From Lysobacterales bacterium (GTDB lineage: Bacteria > Pseudomonadota > Gammaproteobacteria > Xanthomonadales > Wenzhouxiangellaceae): a stretch of DNA of 38,452 nt. Positions 1-7,244 of the stretch are shown piece by piece. The stretch lies in contig PBLG01000036.1 of assembly GCA_002722315.1 (NCBI GenBank), positions 1-38,452 of the forward strand, given 5' to 3'. The notes under the pieces were generated by a model. It saw only the letters and a program-made list of their open reading frames with translations, did not search any database and was not told the DNA's origin. The position numbers were made by a program, and so were the translations under genes. Positions within the stretch are counted from its first letter, which is position 1. Each line of letters starts with the position of its first letter.

Positions 1-69
1 CGGTTCAAGGCAGCAATCTACTTCCACTTGGGCGGTCTCGATCTCTACCCGGCGGCGGTGCGGAAATGA
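1..69 (+). CDS. C-terminal fragment of an unidentified protein (partial)
   Basis: Frame 1 is open from the window edge to a TGA at 67-69 and ends GGLDLYPAAVRK. It could be the tail of a real gene entering from the left or a chance open frame. No family is recognised. It lies before sequence that contains an IS21 relic, so a transposon-derived protein is possible but not shown. Confidence 0.2.
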   Translation, partial: RFKAAIYFHLGGLDLYPAAVRK

Positions 70-547
70 ACGCTACCCACACGATTCAGTGAAGAGCCTA
101 AAACTTTTTGGGGTGTCGAGACGGTTTGGGATTGCTAGTGCTTATGGCTTCTTGATTTTGATCAAATCTAAGACCTTTGAACAAGAAATGGCCTGCACGT
201 GGCGGGTCTGTTGCCAATCTGCGTCGGTTCACGGGCCGCGATGGCAACACCTGGACGAACCCGGCTGGCGTGGTCTTCGTCGGCAACGTGCCCGGACTTC
301 CCGAGAGCGCATCGTCAGTGTGCCTACGCCCAAGATCGCGGACAATCGGACAAATACCAGAATCAGCGTACGGCTATCGGAAGTTTGGTGTCGGAGTTTT
401 CCGATGCCGCCCGGCTTCAACGCTCCACCGATAGATAGGTGGATCGAGTCCCAGGACCGGTTTCGAAAGGTTTCCACGTGTGTGAGTACTGCCCGAATTT
501 CCTGTCCAAAGCCCCGGCGACAGAGTGCCAGACCCGCCTCTCGGCGA
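70..547. other. Non-coding accessory stretch with decayed mobile-element sequence
   Basis: Open frames here overlap on both strands, lack credible ribosome sites and resemble no protein I recognise. The stretch contains copy 1 of the 65 bp repeat (218-283) and a short imperfect palindrome near 389-406 (TCGGA with TCCGA). It runs directly into the istB relic. The best reading is degenerate mobile-element or island DNA. Confidence 0.5.
218..283. repeat. Dispersed repeat, copy 1
   Basis: A block beginning TCTGCGTCGGTTCACGGGCC matches 2355-2428 base for base for at least 38 bases. After an 8-base tandem duplication present only in the other copy, the match resumes through CGAACCCGGCTGGCGTG. The flanks are similar but diverged. 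The two copies lie about 2.1 kb apart in the same orientation around the lipoprotein gene. Element type is unknown. Confidence 0.8.
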
Positions 548-689
548 CGCATATTGGAGGTGTTCGACTTCAACCTTCAGCCGAACATCGACCGCAAGAC
601 GATAGGCGAGCTGACCTCGTGGTCATTCGTTCAGCGCGGCGAGGACGTCATATTCCCCGGCCGCCGAACACCAGCAGTTAAGTTGTACT
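548..689 (+). pseudogene. istB: Relic of istB, IS21-family transposition helper ATPase
   Basis: The frame starting at 548 reads ...FDFNLQPNIDRKTIGEL..., followed by WSFVQRGEDVIFPG. This matches the segment of IstB just before its Walker A loop, typically FDF..QPSID...ELA....I...ENVL.LGPPGTGKTH. The Walker A region itself is lost: a frameshift leaves PPNTSS in the neighbouring frame at about 660-681, followed by a stop. No start, AAA core or C-terminal region is left. IstB is the ATP-binding partner of the IstA transposase. The resemblance is by eye over about 40 residues. Confidence 0.6.
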
Positions 690-702
690 TTAGCGATCCC
701 GG

Positions 703-1845
703 TCATTCAATTGTTTCGAGGTCGTAGTTGCCCTTACGTATATAGGGATCAGAGAACAAGGGATTAATAGTCACAGCATTGAGCTGCTCGAAGAAAGATG
801 GTGGTGCATTCCTCTTGACCGTTATGCTGCAGCTTGGTTTTTCGGGTCCGTCCATGTAAGACTTGGAAAGACTGCCCCGCATCGACAAACCAAGCACAGT
901 GACGCCGAGCTTTTTGCCGTAATATTCGTCGGGCGGACAATCTACGAATCTGAGGACCAATTCAATGGAAGGGGGGGTCTGTTTAGCTATGAGCACTTTC
1001 TCGATCCCCGCCTCTAAGAACGCTTGGTAAAGGCGTTCTTTGGCTGGATCAGTATCGAGCTGCTCGACGAGTGCATAGGCTTCATTTGACAAATCGCCTT
1101 CCTCAACAAAAGGCATTAGCTTTTCATGGAAGTCCTGCGGAAAATCCTTTTTTATTCCAATCACGCAAAGAACTTCGATCATGCAGGTCATCCGCCCCTC
1201 GACAACTTGATCTAGAATCTTGACCTTAACGATACGCTCCCCATCAAACGTAGGGCCGCTCCCCTCCCCCGTTTTTGTATTCACGTCATCAGAAAAGAAG
1301 ATTCTGAAGCTCAGAGTATCCGGGCCGAAGGAGTCCTGCTCGTATGGCGGGATAGAATTGCGGTCGTCGACGGACGCAAACTTATTCCTTGAAGCAATCA
1401 TCTCCCTCACCTGGCGATCCTCTGCGGCGCGAAGCATTTGTTCTGTTGCCGCACGAATGCTCGCGTTCTTTTTGTCCACCTTCCTTTGCCACTCCCTTTG
1501 TTCCCTCTCCGCCTCCCTTAATTTTGCCAGCTCTCGCGCTTTATTTTCTGATTCCTCCCGCAGGATGGCATCAAGTTTCTCTGAGTAATGTTTTTCGTTC
1601 TTCACAAGCTCCTTACAAAGCCCGTAACTTAAAGCTACCCGTATATCATCGTCAGAGCCGAGAAATGGAACAGCGCCAATCGCTTGCCTCGCTGCATTCA
1701 GCTCCTTTATTCTATACGAGGATTGAAAGGCGTTAGATTCGCTAATAATATTGCACGTAACAGATGCAATATCGTCTATTTCCCGTTCAGAAGGGCCGCA
1801 GCCGCTTAGGAGCAAGGCGATCAATATCAAGAGGTTTCGAGACAT
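703..1845 (-). CDS. Putative lipoprotein with a charged coiled coil, function unknown
   Basis: The 380-residue protein starts with a short hydrophobic signal ending in the lipobox LLLSGC (Cys16), so it should be lipidated and membrane anchored. Residues about 80-150 are rich in Glu, Lys, Arg and Ala and should form a coiled coil. The C-terminal ~200 residues look globular, with several cysteines that might pair in the periplasm. I do not recognise the family. Its codon use is more AT-rich than that of the genes to the right, and it sits alone between the istB relic and 800 bases of non-coding DNA next to a tRNA gene. These signs fit horizontal acquisition. It has an intact start, lipobox and stop, so it is probably a functional gene. 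Confidence 0.75.
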   Translation of the reverse strand: MSRNLLILIALLLSGCGPSEREIDDIASVTCNIISESNAFQSSYRIKELNAARQAIGAVPFLGSDDDIRVALSYGLCKELVKNEKHYSEKLDAILREESENKARELAKLREAEREQREWQRKVDKKNASIRAATEQMLRAAEDRQVREMIASRNKFASVDDRNSIPPYEQDSFGPDTLSFRIFFSDDVNTKTGEGSGPTFDGERIVKVKILDQVVEGRMTCMIEVLCVIGIKKDFPQDFHEKLMPFVEEGDLSNEAYALVEQLDTDPAKERLYQAFLEAGIEKVLIAKQTPPSIELVLRFVDCPPDEYYGKKLGVTVLGLSMRGSLSKSYMDGPEKPSCSITVKRNAPPSFFEQLNAVTINPLFSDPYIRKGNYDLETIE

Positions 1846-2655
1846 CGGGCGTTCCTTACAAGTTTAATCAGCCCGCGCAACGTTTGCGTAGACCGGACCG
1901 AGGTTGCCGGTGATTGCCGGTGATTTATGCGTTTACGTTGGTAGAGGCCACGCTGCAGTCATAATTGCAGTACAGAAAGAGCTTTTTCAGCATTGCCGCC
2001 TTGGTTTTTTAGAAGGCCGCCACATAATGGGTTCATCCTAGTTTTTTGCATATTTTTCAGCTGCCCATTTTTCGGCTTATGCCACTGCCATTGAATGGTT
2101 TTGGCCATCACCCGTGCAAAACATACTGAGCATAAGTGCTTTGTCAATTGATTCTCGTCAAATCTGCAGAAATACGTCCCTACGAATAACGATGCGGGCA
2201 GCTGCCCAGTGCCCTCGGTTCTATGGTCAAGCCTAGGCGATTTCGTCCTGAGCCTCAAATCTGTGAAACGACGCCGAAAATCAGGAAACGTGCCACTGCT
2301 GCGGATGTGCCCGATCGAAGCGACGGAGCCGCTCCATGGGCTGCCCTGTGCCGGTCTGCGTCGGTTCACGGGCCGCGATGGCAACACCTGGACACCTGGA
2401 CGAACCCGGCTGGCGTGCTCTCCGTCGGCTTGCGCCTGACTTGCCGAGCATGCGCAGTCATTCTCGCGTCGGGCGACTCTCCGGGCTATAGGCAAACTTC
2501 CCGGAACTCGGTAGGAAATTCGGCGGGAAGGAGTAGGAATTTTCCTACATAGGCCCGCCTCAGATCTTGCGCTACTGCCTACATAGTGCCTACACGAGAT
2601 TTTGGAGAGCCTAGAGCGAGGTGACTTCGCGCGCTCTAAGTAACTGTTTTTATTA
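1846..2655. other. 800-base non-coding stretch next to tRNA-Leu
   Basis: No convincing gene is seen. A 178-codon minus-strand frame (1959-2495) has no recognisable domain and runs through the repeat, so I do not call it. Contents are a short direct repeat of TTGCCGGTGA near 1905-1924, copy 2 of the 65 bp repeat, the palindrome GTAGGAA-TT-TTCCTAC near 2532-2547, and three CCTACA(T) motifs between 2540 and 2595. Confidence 0.5.
2355..2428. repeat. Dispersed repeat, copy 2
   Basis: Second copy of the block at 218-283, with an internal 8-base tandem duplication (ACACCTGG twice). It lies between the lipoprotein gene and tRNA-Leu. With copy 1 it brackets the lipoprotein gene and could mark a duplicated insertion scar. 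Confidence 0.8.
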
Positions 2656-2742
2656 TGGTGCCGGGGGCGGGAATCGAACCCGCACTCTGTTTCCAGAACC
2701 GGATTTTGAGTCCGGCGCGTCTACCAGTTCCGCCACCCCGGC
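2656..2742 (-). tRNA. tRNA-Leu(CAA)
   Basis: Read on the minus strand it starts GCCGGGG, pairs with CCCCGGC, has discriminator A and an encoded CCA. The anticodon stem CCGGA/TCCGG holds the loop CTCAAAA, giving anticodon CAA (codon UUG). A long variable arm and 87-nt length fit class II leucine tRNA. The 3' end points to the accessory strip at 1-2655, the usual geometry for an integrated element. Confidence 0.95.
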
Positions 2743-2809
2743 AGGAGTGGATCAAGCTGTGGGGGCATTTTCGCCTGTCGCCGAGCCGCTGTAAAGCTCG
2801 GGGCTTGAT

Positions 2810-3382
2810 TCAGGCGGCATCGAGCTGCAGTTCGCAGCGTTCCTTGATGTGCCAGTCGTCCGAAATCGGGCGAAACAGGGCGCAGCTGTTCATTTCCCCG
2901 CTGTAGATGTGGATCGTGACCGCCGATTCGTTCGCGCGCGGATTGCGGATCGTATGGTGCTCGTGCGGCGGAATCAGGCTTCCGGCGCTGCCGATCCCGG
3001 CGCGCATCGTGGTACGTGGCTCGAGCTTGTAGCGGTCGCCCTGGACTTCGGTCAGTTCGTACTGGGTGACTTCGATCTGCCCGTTCCAGACGGCCTCGAC
3101 GCACCACATGCCGGAATGGTCGTGCACCGGCGTGCCCTGTCCGGGCCCCCAGGTCATCGCCATGATGGTGTAGCCGCGAGCCTGGTCCTTGTGGATCAGG
3201 CGCCTGGCGTAGTGGTCGCCGGGGCAGTCATAGACGCATTCGGGCAGGTCGAGCTTGTGTTCGTCCATCATCGCGCACAGCACGTCGCGTACGCATTGCG
3301 TGGTCTTCTTGGCGCAGTCGCCGTCGACCACGGCGTCGATGCGCCGGATCAGCTCCTGTTTGCCTTCGAATTCCAGGGTCAT
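2810..3382 (-). CDS. Cysteine dioxygenase
   Basis: A 190-residue cupin that should oxidise cysteine to cysteine sulfinate with a mononuclear Fe(II) in the cytoplasm. Iron ligands are His87 and His89 (PVHDHSG) and His143 (EHHTIRN). Arg60 in HYARRL sits where the mammalian enzyme has the Arg that binds the cysteine carboxylate; mercaptopropionate dioxygenases usually have Gln there. Cys94 and Tyr160 (IHIYSGEM) match the pair that forms the Cys-Tyr thioether cofactor in mammalian CDO, whereas many bacterial CDOs lack that Cys. The gene follows metX by 16 bases on the same strand, so the two are probably one operon pairing sulfur amino acid synthesis with cysteine disposal. tRNA-Leu lies 67 bases downstream. 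Confidence 0.88.
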   Translation of the reverse strand: MTLEFEGKQELIRRIDAVVDGDCAKKTTQCVRDVLCAMMDEHKLDLPECVYDCPGDHYARRLIHKDQARGYTIMAMTWGPGQGTPVHDHSGMWCVEAVWNGQIEVTQYELTEVQGDRYKLEPRTTMRAGIGSAGSLIPPHEHHTIRNPRANESAVTIHIYSGEMNSCALFRPISDDWHIKERCELQLDAA

Positions 3383-3398
3383 TGCAGTCTCCGCGAGT

Positions 3399-4484
3399 TC
3401 ATTTCAGCCATTTCGCAATCGGCGGGCCGAATCGCTCGAAGTCTACCAGAAATGCATCGTGCCCCTGGCTGGAGGGCAGCGCCTCGTAGGTCACGTCTGC
3501 CTCGACGGCTTCCAGAGACGCGGCCAGTTCCTGCTGCTGCCAGAGCGGAAACAGGATGTCGGATTCGACGCCGATGACCAGCGCATTGCCGGAGAAACTG
3601 CGGCGGAACAGGGCGCGCAGTCCGGCATCCGAGTCGCAGGCGTCGAACACGTCCATTGCGCGCGACAGGTACAGGTAGCAGCACGGGTCGAACTGGCCGA
3701 CGAATTTCCGCGCATGGGTCTCGAGATAGGATTCGACCTCGAAACGCATGCCGAACAGCGTGGCCGGAAAATAGTCCTGGTGCTTTCTGCCGAAACGTTC
3801 CTGCCATTCGGACGCCGAGCGGTAGGAGATCATGCCCAGCTTGCGTGCGATCCGCATGCCGACTTCCGGCCAGTCGTCTTCGGTATAGGTGCCGTCGCGG
3901 AAGTTCCTGTCGGTGACGATGGCCTCGCGCTGCAGCGAGCGGATGGCGATGGCGAACGGCGTGGCCGAGCACGCCGTGGAGATCAGCGCAAGTCGATCGG
4001 TGGAATTGGGAAAATGCTTTATCCAGGCCAGCGCCGTCAGTCCGCCCATGGAAGGCCCGACGACGGCGTGCAGGTGCTCAATTTCCAGATGCTCCACGAC
4101 AAGCTGGGTGGCGCGTGCGACGTCGTCGATCGTCAGCTCGGGAAACTTCAGCCGCCACGGCTGACCGGTCGCCGGATTGATGCTGGCCGGGCCGGTCGAG
4201 CCCTTGCAGGATCCCAGCGAGTTGACGCACAGGACGAAGTGCCGGTCGGTGTCGATGGGCTTGCCGGGTCCCACCATGGCTTCCCACCAGCCGGGCTCCG
4301 GATCGCGCACGGACGATGCGGCGTGTGCGCCGGGCGACAACCCCGTGAACAGCAGCACCGCGTTTGACTTGTCCGCGTTGAGCGTGCCCCAGCTTTCCCA
4401 GGCCAGTTGGACGCCCGGGAGGCTCGATCCGCGATACAGCGGAAATCGCTCGCGGTGAATGTAATAGTTGGTCGAAGGTCCCAT
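3399..4484 (-). CDS. metX: MetX-type homoserine (or serine) O-succinyltransferase
   Basis: An alpha/beta-hydrolase-fold acyltransferase of 361 residues. It acylates homoserine (methionine route) or, as known for some Xanthomonadales members, serine (cysteine route). The nucleophile is Ser145 in GPSMGG, with Asp309 (VESDILFP) and His342 (SQGHDAF) completing the triad. The segment NSLGSCKGSTGPASINPATG is typical of the succinyl-using branch of the family. I chose the ATG at 4484 rather than 4520: homology begins there, and a TATCAT hexamer lies just upstream of it. Cysteine dioxygenase follows 16 bases downstream. The acyl-CoA and amino acid substrate cannot be settled from sequence alone, so HST versus SST stays open. 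Confidence 0.88.
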   Translation of the reverse strand: MGPSTNYYIHRERFPLYRGSSLPGVQLAWESWGTLNADKSNAVLLFTGLSPGAHAASSVRDPEPGWWEAMVGPGKPIDTDRHFVLCVNSLGSCKGSTGPASINPATGQPWRLKFPELTIDDVARATQLVVEHLEIEHLHAVVGPSMGGLTALAWIKHFPNSTDRLALISTACSATPFAIAIRSLQREAIVTDRNFRDGTYTEDDWPEVGMRIARKLGMISYRSASEWQERFGRKHQDYFPATLFGMRFEVESYLETHARKFVGQFDPCCYLYLSRAMDVFDACDSDAGLRALFRRSFSGNALVIGVESDILFPLWQQQELAASLEAVEADVTYEALPSSQGHDAFLVDFERFGPPIAKWLK

Positions 4485-4491
4485 CGTTGCA

Positions 4492-4497
4492 ATGATA
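4492..4497 (-). promoter_or_regulatory. Possible -10 box of a leaderless metX transcript
   Basis: TATCAT on the minus strand ends 7 bases before the ATG at 4484, which would put the transcript start at or within a base of the start codon. No good -35 hexamer is visible. The argD start shows the same arrangement. Confidence 0.35.
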
Positions 4498-4561
4498 ACG
4501 CCGGATGCAAGTCGGGGCACGAGCCGGGATTCAAATAGGCGCCCTTGTTGGTGCGGCCCAT

Positions 4562-4587
4562 AAAAAAGGCCGGGGCGAACCCCGGCC
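4562..4587 (-). terminator. Rho-independent terminator of ompW
   Basis: On the minus strand GGCCGGGG-TTCG-CCCCGGCC is followed by six T. It lies 39 bases after the ompW stop and separates ompW from metX. Confidence 0.9.
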
Positions 4588-4625
4588 GAAGCTGTTGGAG
4601 AGTTTTACAGGATACCGTCGGTCGG

Positions 4626-5372
4626 CTAGAACCTGAAACCGATCTGGGTGCTGTACACGAACGGGTCGATCTCGGTTTCGAGCCGGCTGAAGAACAACTG
4701 TTCGTTCCCGGCAGGATCGAAAGTGGAAGTCCTCAGGCTGGCGTCCACATCGATCATGATGTAGCGTACGTTGATGTTCCAGAACCATTTTTCATTGAGG
4801 TCGACATCCAGGCCGGCCTGGAACGCGGCGCCGAACGATTCGTCGATGCTCAGGTTCGTGCTGCCGCCCGAGAAGCTGGTGCCCAGCGCGCCGTTGGCCG
4901 TGGCAACGACGCCGTCGTGCAGGCCGGGGTTCGTCGCGTCATCGAAGAACAGCGTGTAGTTGAGGCCGGCACCGACATAGGGACGGAACTTCTGGCCCGG
5001 GCTGAAGTGATACTGCAGGCTCAGGGTCGGCGGCAGGTGCTTGGTTTCGCCGATCTTGCCCAGCGGCGCCAGCGCGCCGGCGCCGTCGATATCGTGAGTG
5101 AACGGCGTCGATGCGAGCAACTCGATGCCCCAGTTCGGCGACAGGAAGTAGGTCAGGTCGAATACGACGCCGAGTTGACCGTCGACATCTATGTTGAACG
5201 TATCCAGCGGCATTCCGGCAAAAACAAGATCATCGTTGCCGGTGTCGGGCGCGACATAGCCCAGGCCGAAACGGAGTTGCCAGTCGCCTGCTTCCTGGGC
5301 AACTGCGGGCATGGCTGCCACGACCGAAACGACGGCGGCGGCAAGCAGATTACGGGTGAATACGGTTTTCAT
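4626..5372 (-). CDS. ompW: OmpW-family outer membrane protein
   Basis: The 248-residue precursor has a Sec signal (KTVFTRNLLAAAVVSVVAA, cleavage after ...PAVA). An eight-stranded barrel of the OmpW type follows, ending in the aromatic terminus YSTQIGFRF that the BAM complex recognises. The conserved stretch around LSLQYHFSPGQKFRPYVGAG (about residues 123-142) is characteristic. OmpW proteins form narrow hydrophobic channels in the outer membrane. The start is supported by AAGGAG just upstream. A palindromic FNR/CRP-like box and a matching -10 lie upstream, and a strong terminator follows. Divergent from the photolyase gene. Confidence 0.92.
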   Translation of the reverse strand: MKTVFTRNLLAAAVVSVVAAMPAVAQEAGDWQLRFGLGYVAPDTGNDDLVFAGMPLDTFNIDVDGQLGVVFDLTYFLSPNWGIELLASTPFTHDIDGAGALAPLGKIGETKHLPPTLSLQYHFSPGQKFRPYVGAGLNYTLFFDDATNPGLHDGVVATANGALGTSFSGGSTNLSIDESFGAAFQAGLDVDLNEKWFWNINVRYIMIDVDASLRTSTFDPAGNEQLFFSRLETEIDPFVYSTQIGFRF

Positions 5373-5411
5373 TTTGCGTGGCTCCTTGATAGGCCGACAT
5401 TGCTGGTTAAC

Positions 5412-5417
5412 ATGCTA
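5412..5417 (-). promoter_or_regulatory. Candidate -10 hexamer of ompW
   Basis: TAGCAT on the minus strand. It predicts a start near 5405 and a leader of about 33 bases. The operator at 5440-5453 is then centred exactly at -41.5, the class II activator position. Confidence 0.5.
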
Positions 5418-5439
5418 TCCATCCGGTCGCTCAGGAGAG

Positions 5440-5453
5440 TTGACCGGCGTCAA
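5440..5453 (-). promoter_or_regulatory. FNR/CRP-family operator upstream of ompW
   Basis: TTGAC-CGGC-GTCAA is a perfect inverted repeat that differs from the FNR consensus TTGAT-N4-ATCAA only in the inner base of each half. OmpW is oxygen-regulated through FNR in enterobacteria, so the match is biologically sensible. The regulator could equally be another CRP-family member. Confidence 0.55.
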
Positions 5454-5514
5454 AAAGCGGGTTCATTTCTGATCGAACCCGATCCCATAAAGTGGCGAAT
5501 ATACGAAGCTGTGC

Positions 5515-7053
5515 GTGATGCAAATGACAACGCTTACGATTATCACTGGCGATCAACTGAGCCCGGGTCTTTCCGCGTTGAAGGCCATGGAGCGCGGCAA
5601 GGACCACGTGCTTATGGCCGAGCTCTGCGACGAGGTGCGGTACGTTCGCCATCACCTCAAAAAGATCGTGCTGATCTTTTCGGCCATGCGGCATTTCGCC
5701 GAGGAACTGCAGGCGGCCGGCCACTGCGTTCACTATCACCGCTTCGATCCGGATGCTTCCATCAGGTCGTTTTCCGACGCCGTCGCAGCGCACTGCCAGC
5801 GACACGCGATCGACGAGGTCGTCGTCACCCGGCCCGGCGAATGGCGCGTCTTCGACGAGTTCAACAAGCTCGAGAAATCACTGGGCATTCCGGTGCGCAT
5901 GCTCGAGGACGACCGCTTCGTCTCGACCCCGGGTGAATTTGCCGACTGGGCCGAGGGTCGCAAGAGCCTGCGCATGGAGTTCTTCTACCGCCTGATGCGC
6001 AAGCGGACGGGATTGCTGATGGACCAGCAGGGCGAGCCCGAAGGCGGCCAGTGGAATTTCGACGCGGACAATCGCAGGAAATGGAAGGGCAGTCCGGAAA
6101 GCGCCAGTCCCATGAGCTTCGTGCCCGACGACATCACGCGCGAGGTGATCGCGCTGGTGTCGTCGAGCATCGACGGCTTCGGCGAGCTCGACGGTTTCGA
6201 CTTCGGCGTGACGCGCGCGCAGGCCAGGCGCGCACTGGCGCACTTCGTCAGAACCGGGCTGGCGTGGTTCGGCGACTACCAGGACGCGCTCCCCGACGAC
6301 GAGGACTACCGTTTCCACAGCCGTCTGTCGGCCTACCTCAATATCGGCCTGCTGGATCCGCTCGAGGTCTGCGAGGCGGTGGAGGGCGCCTGGCGCTCCG
6401 GCGAAGTGCCGCTGAACGCAGCCGAAGGCTACATACGCCAGATCATCGGCTGGCGCGAGTTCGTTCGCGGCATCTACTGGTTGAAGATGCCGGACTATGC
6501 CGACGGCAATCATCTTGCCGGCGACCAGCCCCTGCCGGCGTGGTACTGGACAGGCGAGACCGGAATGCGCTGCCTGGAGCGCGCGATCGGCAACACGCGC
6601 CGCAATGCCTATGCCCACCATATCCAGAGGCTGATGGTGACGGGAAATTTCGCCCTGTTGCTGGGCGTCCGCCCGCGGGAGGTCTGCGAGTGGTACCTCG
6701 CGGTGTACGCCGACGCCTACGAATGGGTGGAATTGCCGAACACGCTGGGCATGGTGATGTTCGGCGACGGCGGGCTGCTGGCGTCAAAGCCGTACGCGGC
6801 CAGCGGCAAGTACATCCAGCGGATGGGCGACCACTGCGCGAACTGCAAGTACAACGTTGCCGAGCGAACCGCCGACGACGCCTGCCCGTTCAATGCGCTG
6901 TATTGGGATTTCCTGATGCGCAACGAAAAAAAGCTGGGCGGCAACCCGCGGATGCGCATGATGTATCGGAACGTCGAAAGGCTCGAGCCTGCCGAAAAGG
7001 CGGCGATCACGAAACGCGCCAACTGGATCAGGGAGAATGTCGAGGTACTCTAG
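5515..7053 (+). CDS. phrB: FeS-BCP photolyase/cryptochrome, prokaryotic (6-4) photolyase type
   Basis: A 512-residue flavoprotein of the deoxyribodipyrimidine-photolyase-related family, which repairs (6-4) photoproducts with blue light. The N-terminal Rossmann-like antenna domain starts TLTIITGDQLSPG, and the helical FAD domain occupies about 210-500. Four cysteines at 353, 441, 444 and 457 (CANCKYN...DACPF) have the same spacing as the 4Fe-4S ligands of Agrobacterium PhrB (350, 438, 441, 454). His369 in YAHHIQRL matches that enzyme's catalytic His366. The start may be GTG 5515, ATG 5518 or ATG 5524; GAAG at 5505-5508 best suits 5518. Divergent from ompW. Confidence 0.92.
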   Translation: MMQMTTLTIITGDQLSPGLSALKAMERGKDHVLMAELCDEVRYVRHHLKKIVLIFSAMRHFAEELQAAGHCVHYHRFDPDASIRSFSDAVAAHCQRHAIDEVVVTRPGEWRVFDEFNKLEKSLGIPVRMLEDDRFVSTPGEFADWAEGRKSLRMEFFYRLMRKRTGLLMDQQGEPEGGQWNFDADNRRKWKGSPESASPMSFVPDDITREVIALVSSSIDGFGELDGFDFGVTRAQARRALAHFVRTGLAWFGDYQDALPDDEDYRFHSRLSAYLNIGLLDPLEVCEAVEGAWRSGEVPLNAAEGYIRQIIGWREFVRGIYWLKMPDYADGNHLAGDQPLPAWYWTGETGMRCLERAIGNTRRNAYAHHIQRLMVTGNFALLLGVRPREVCEWYLAVYADAYEWVELPNTLGMVMFGDGGLLASKPYAASGKYIQRMGDHCANCKYNVAERTADDACPFNALYWDFLMRNEKKLGGNPRMRMMYRNVERLEPAEKAAITKRANWIRENVEVL

Positions 7054-7089
7054 GTCGGAAATCGGAAAAATCTTTCGCCGGCAAGGCCG

Positions 7090-7157
7090 GCTCCCACACC
7101 CGTAGAAGAGTCACGAGCCCTCCGTCAGGCGCCTGAATTCACTACGGGTGTGGGAGC
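7090..7157. repeat. REP-like inverted repeat pair
   Basis: GCTCCCACACCCGTAG (7090-7105) and its exact reverse complement (7142-7157) flank a 36-base spacer. Outside the left arm lies GGCAAGGCCG and outside the right arm TTGCCCTGC. The GTGGGAGC head is the one usual in REP/REPIN elements of pseudomonads and xanthomonads. It sits between convergent phrB and the Trm112-like gene. Confidence 0.75.
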
Positions 7158-7244
7158 TTGCCCTGCAAGCGATGGTTTTCCGGAAACCGGAAGCTGCAAC
7201 CTTCTATCGACCACCGACCACGGACTCCCGGAATCTTTCGATGC

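Noticed and set aside
89..727. 212-codon plus-strand frame as an intact gene
   Set aside because: Only its last third resembles a protein (IstB), which breaks off at Walker A; treated as a relic.
1959..2495. 178-codon minus-strand frame next to tRNA-Leu
   Set aside because: It crosses the 65 bp repeat, has an uneven composition and no recognisable protein segment.
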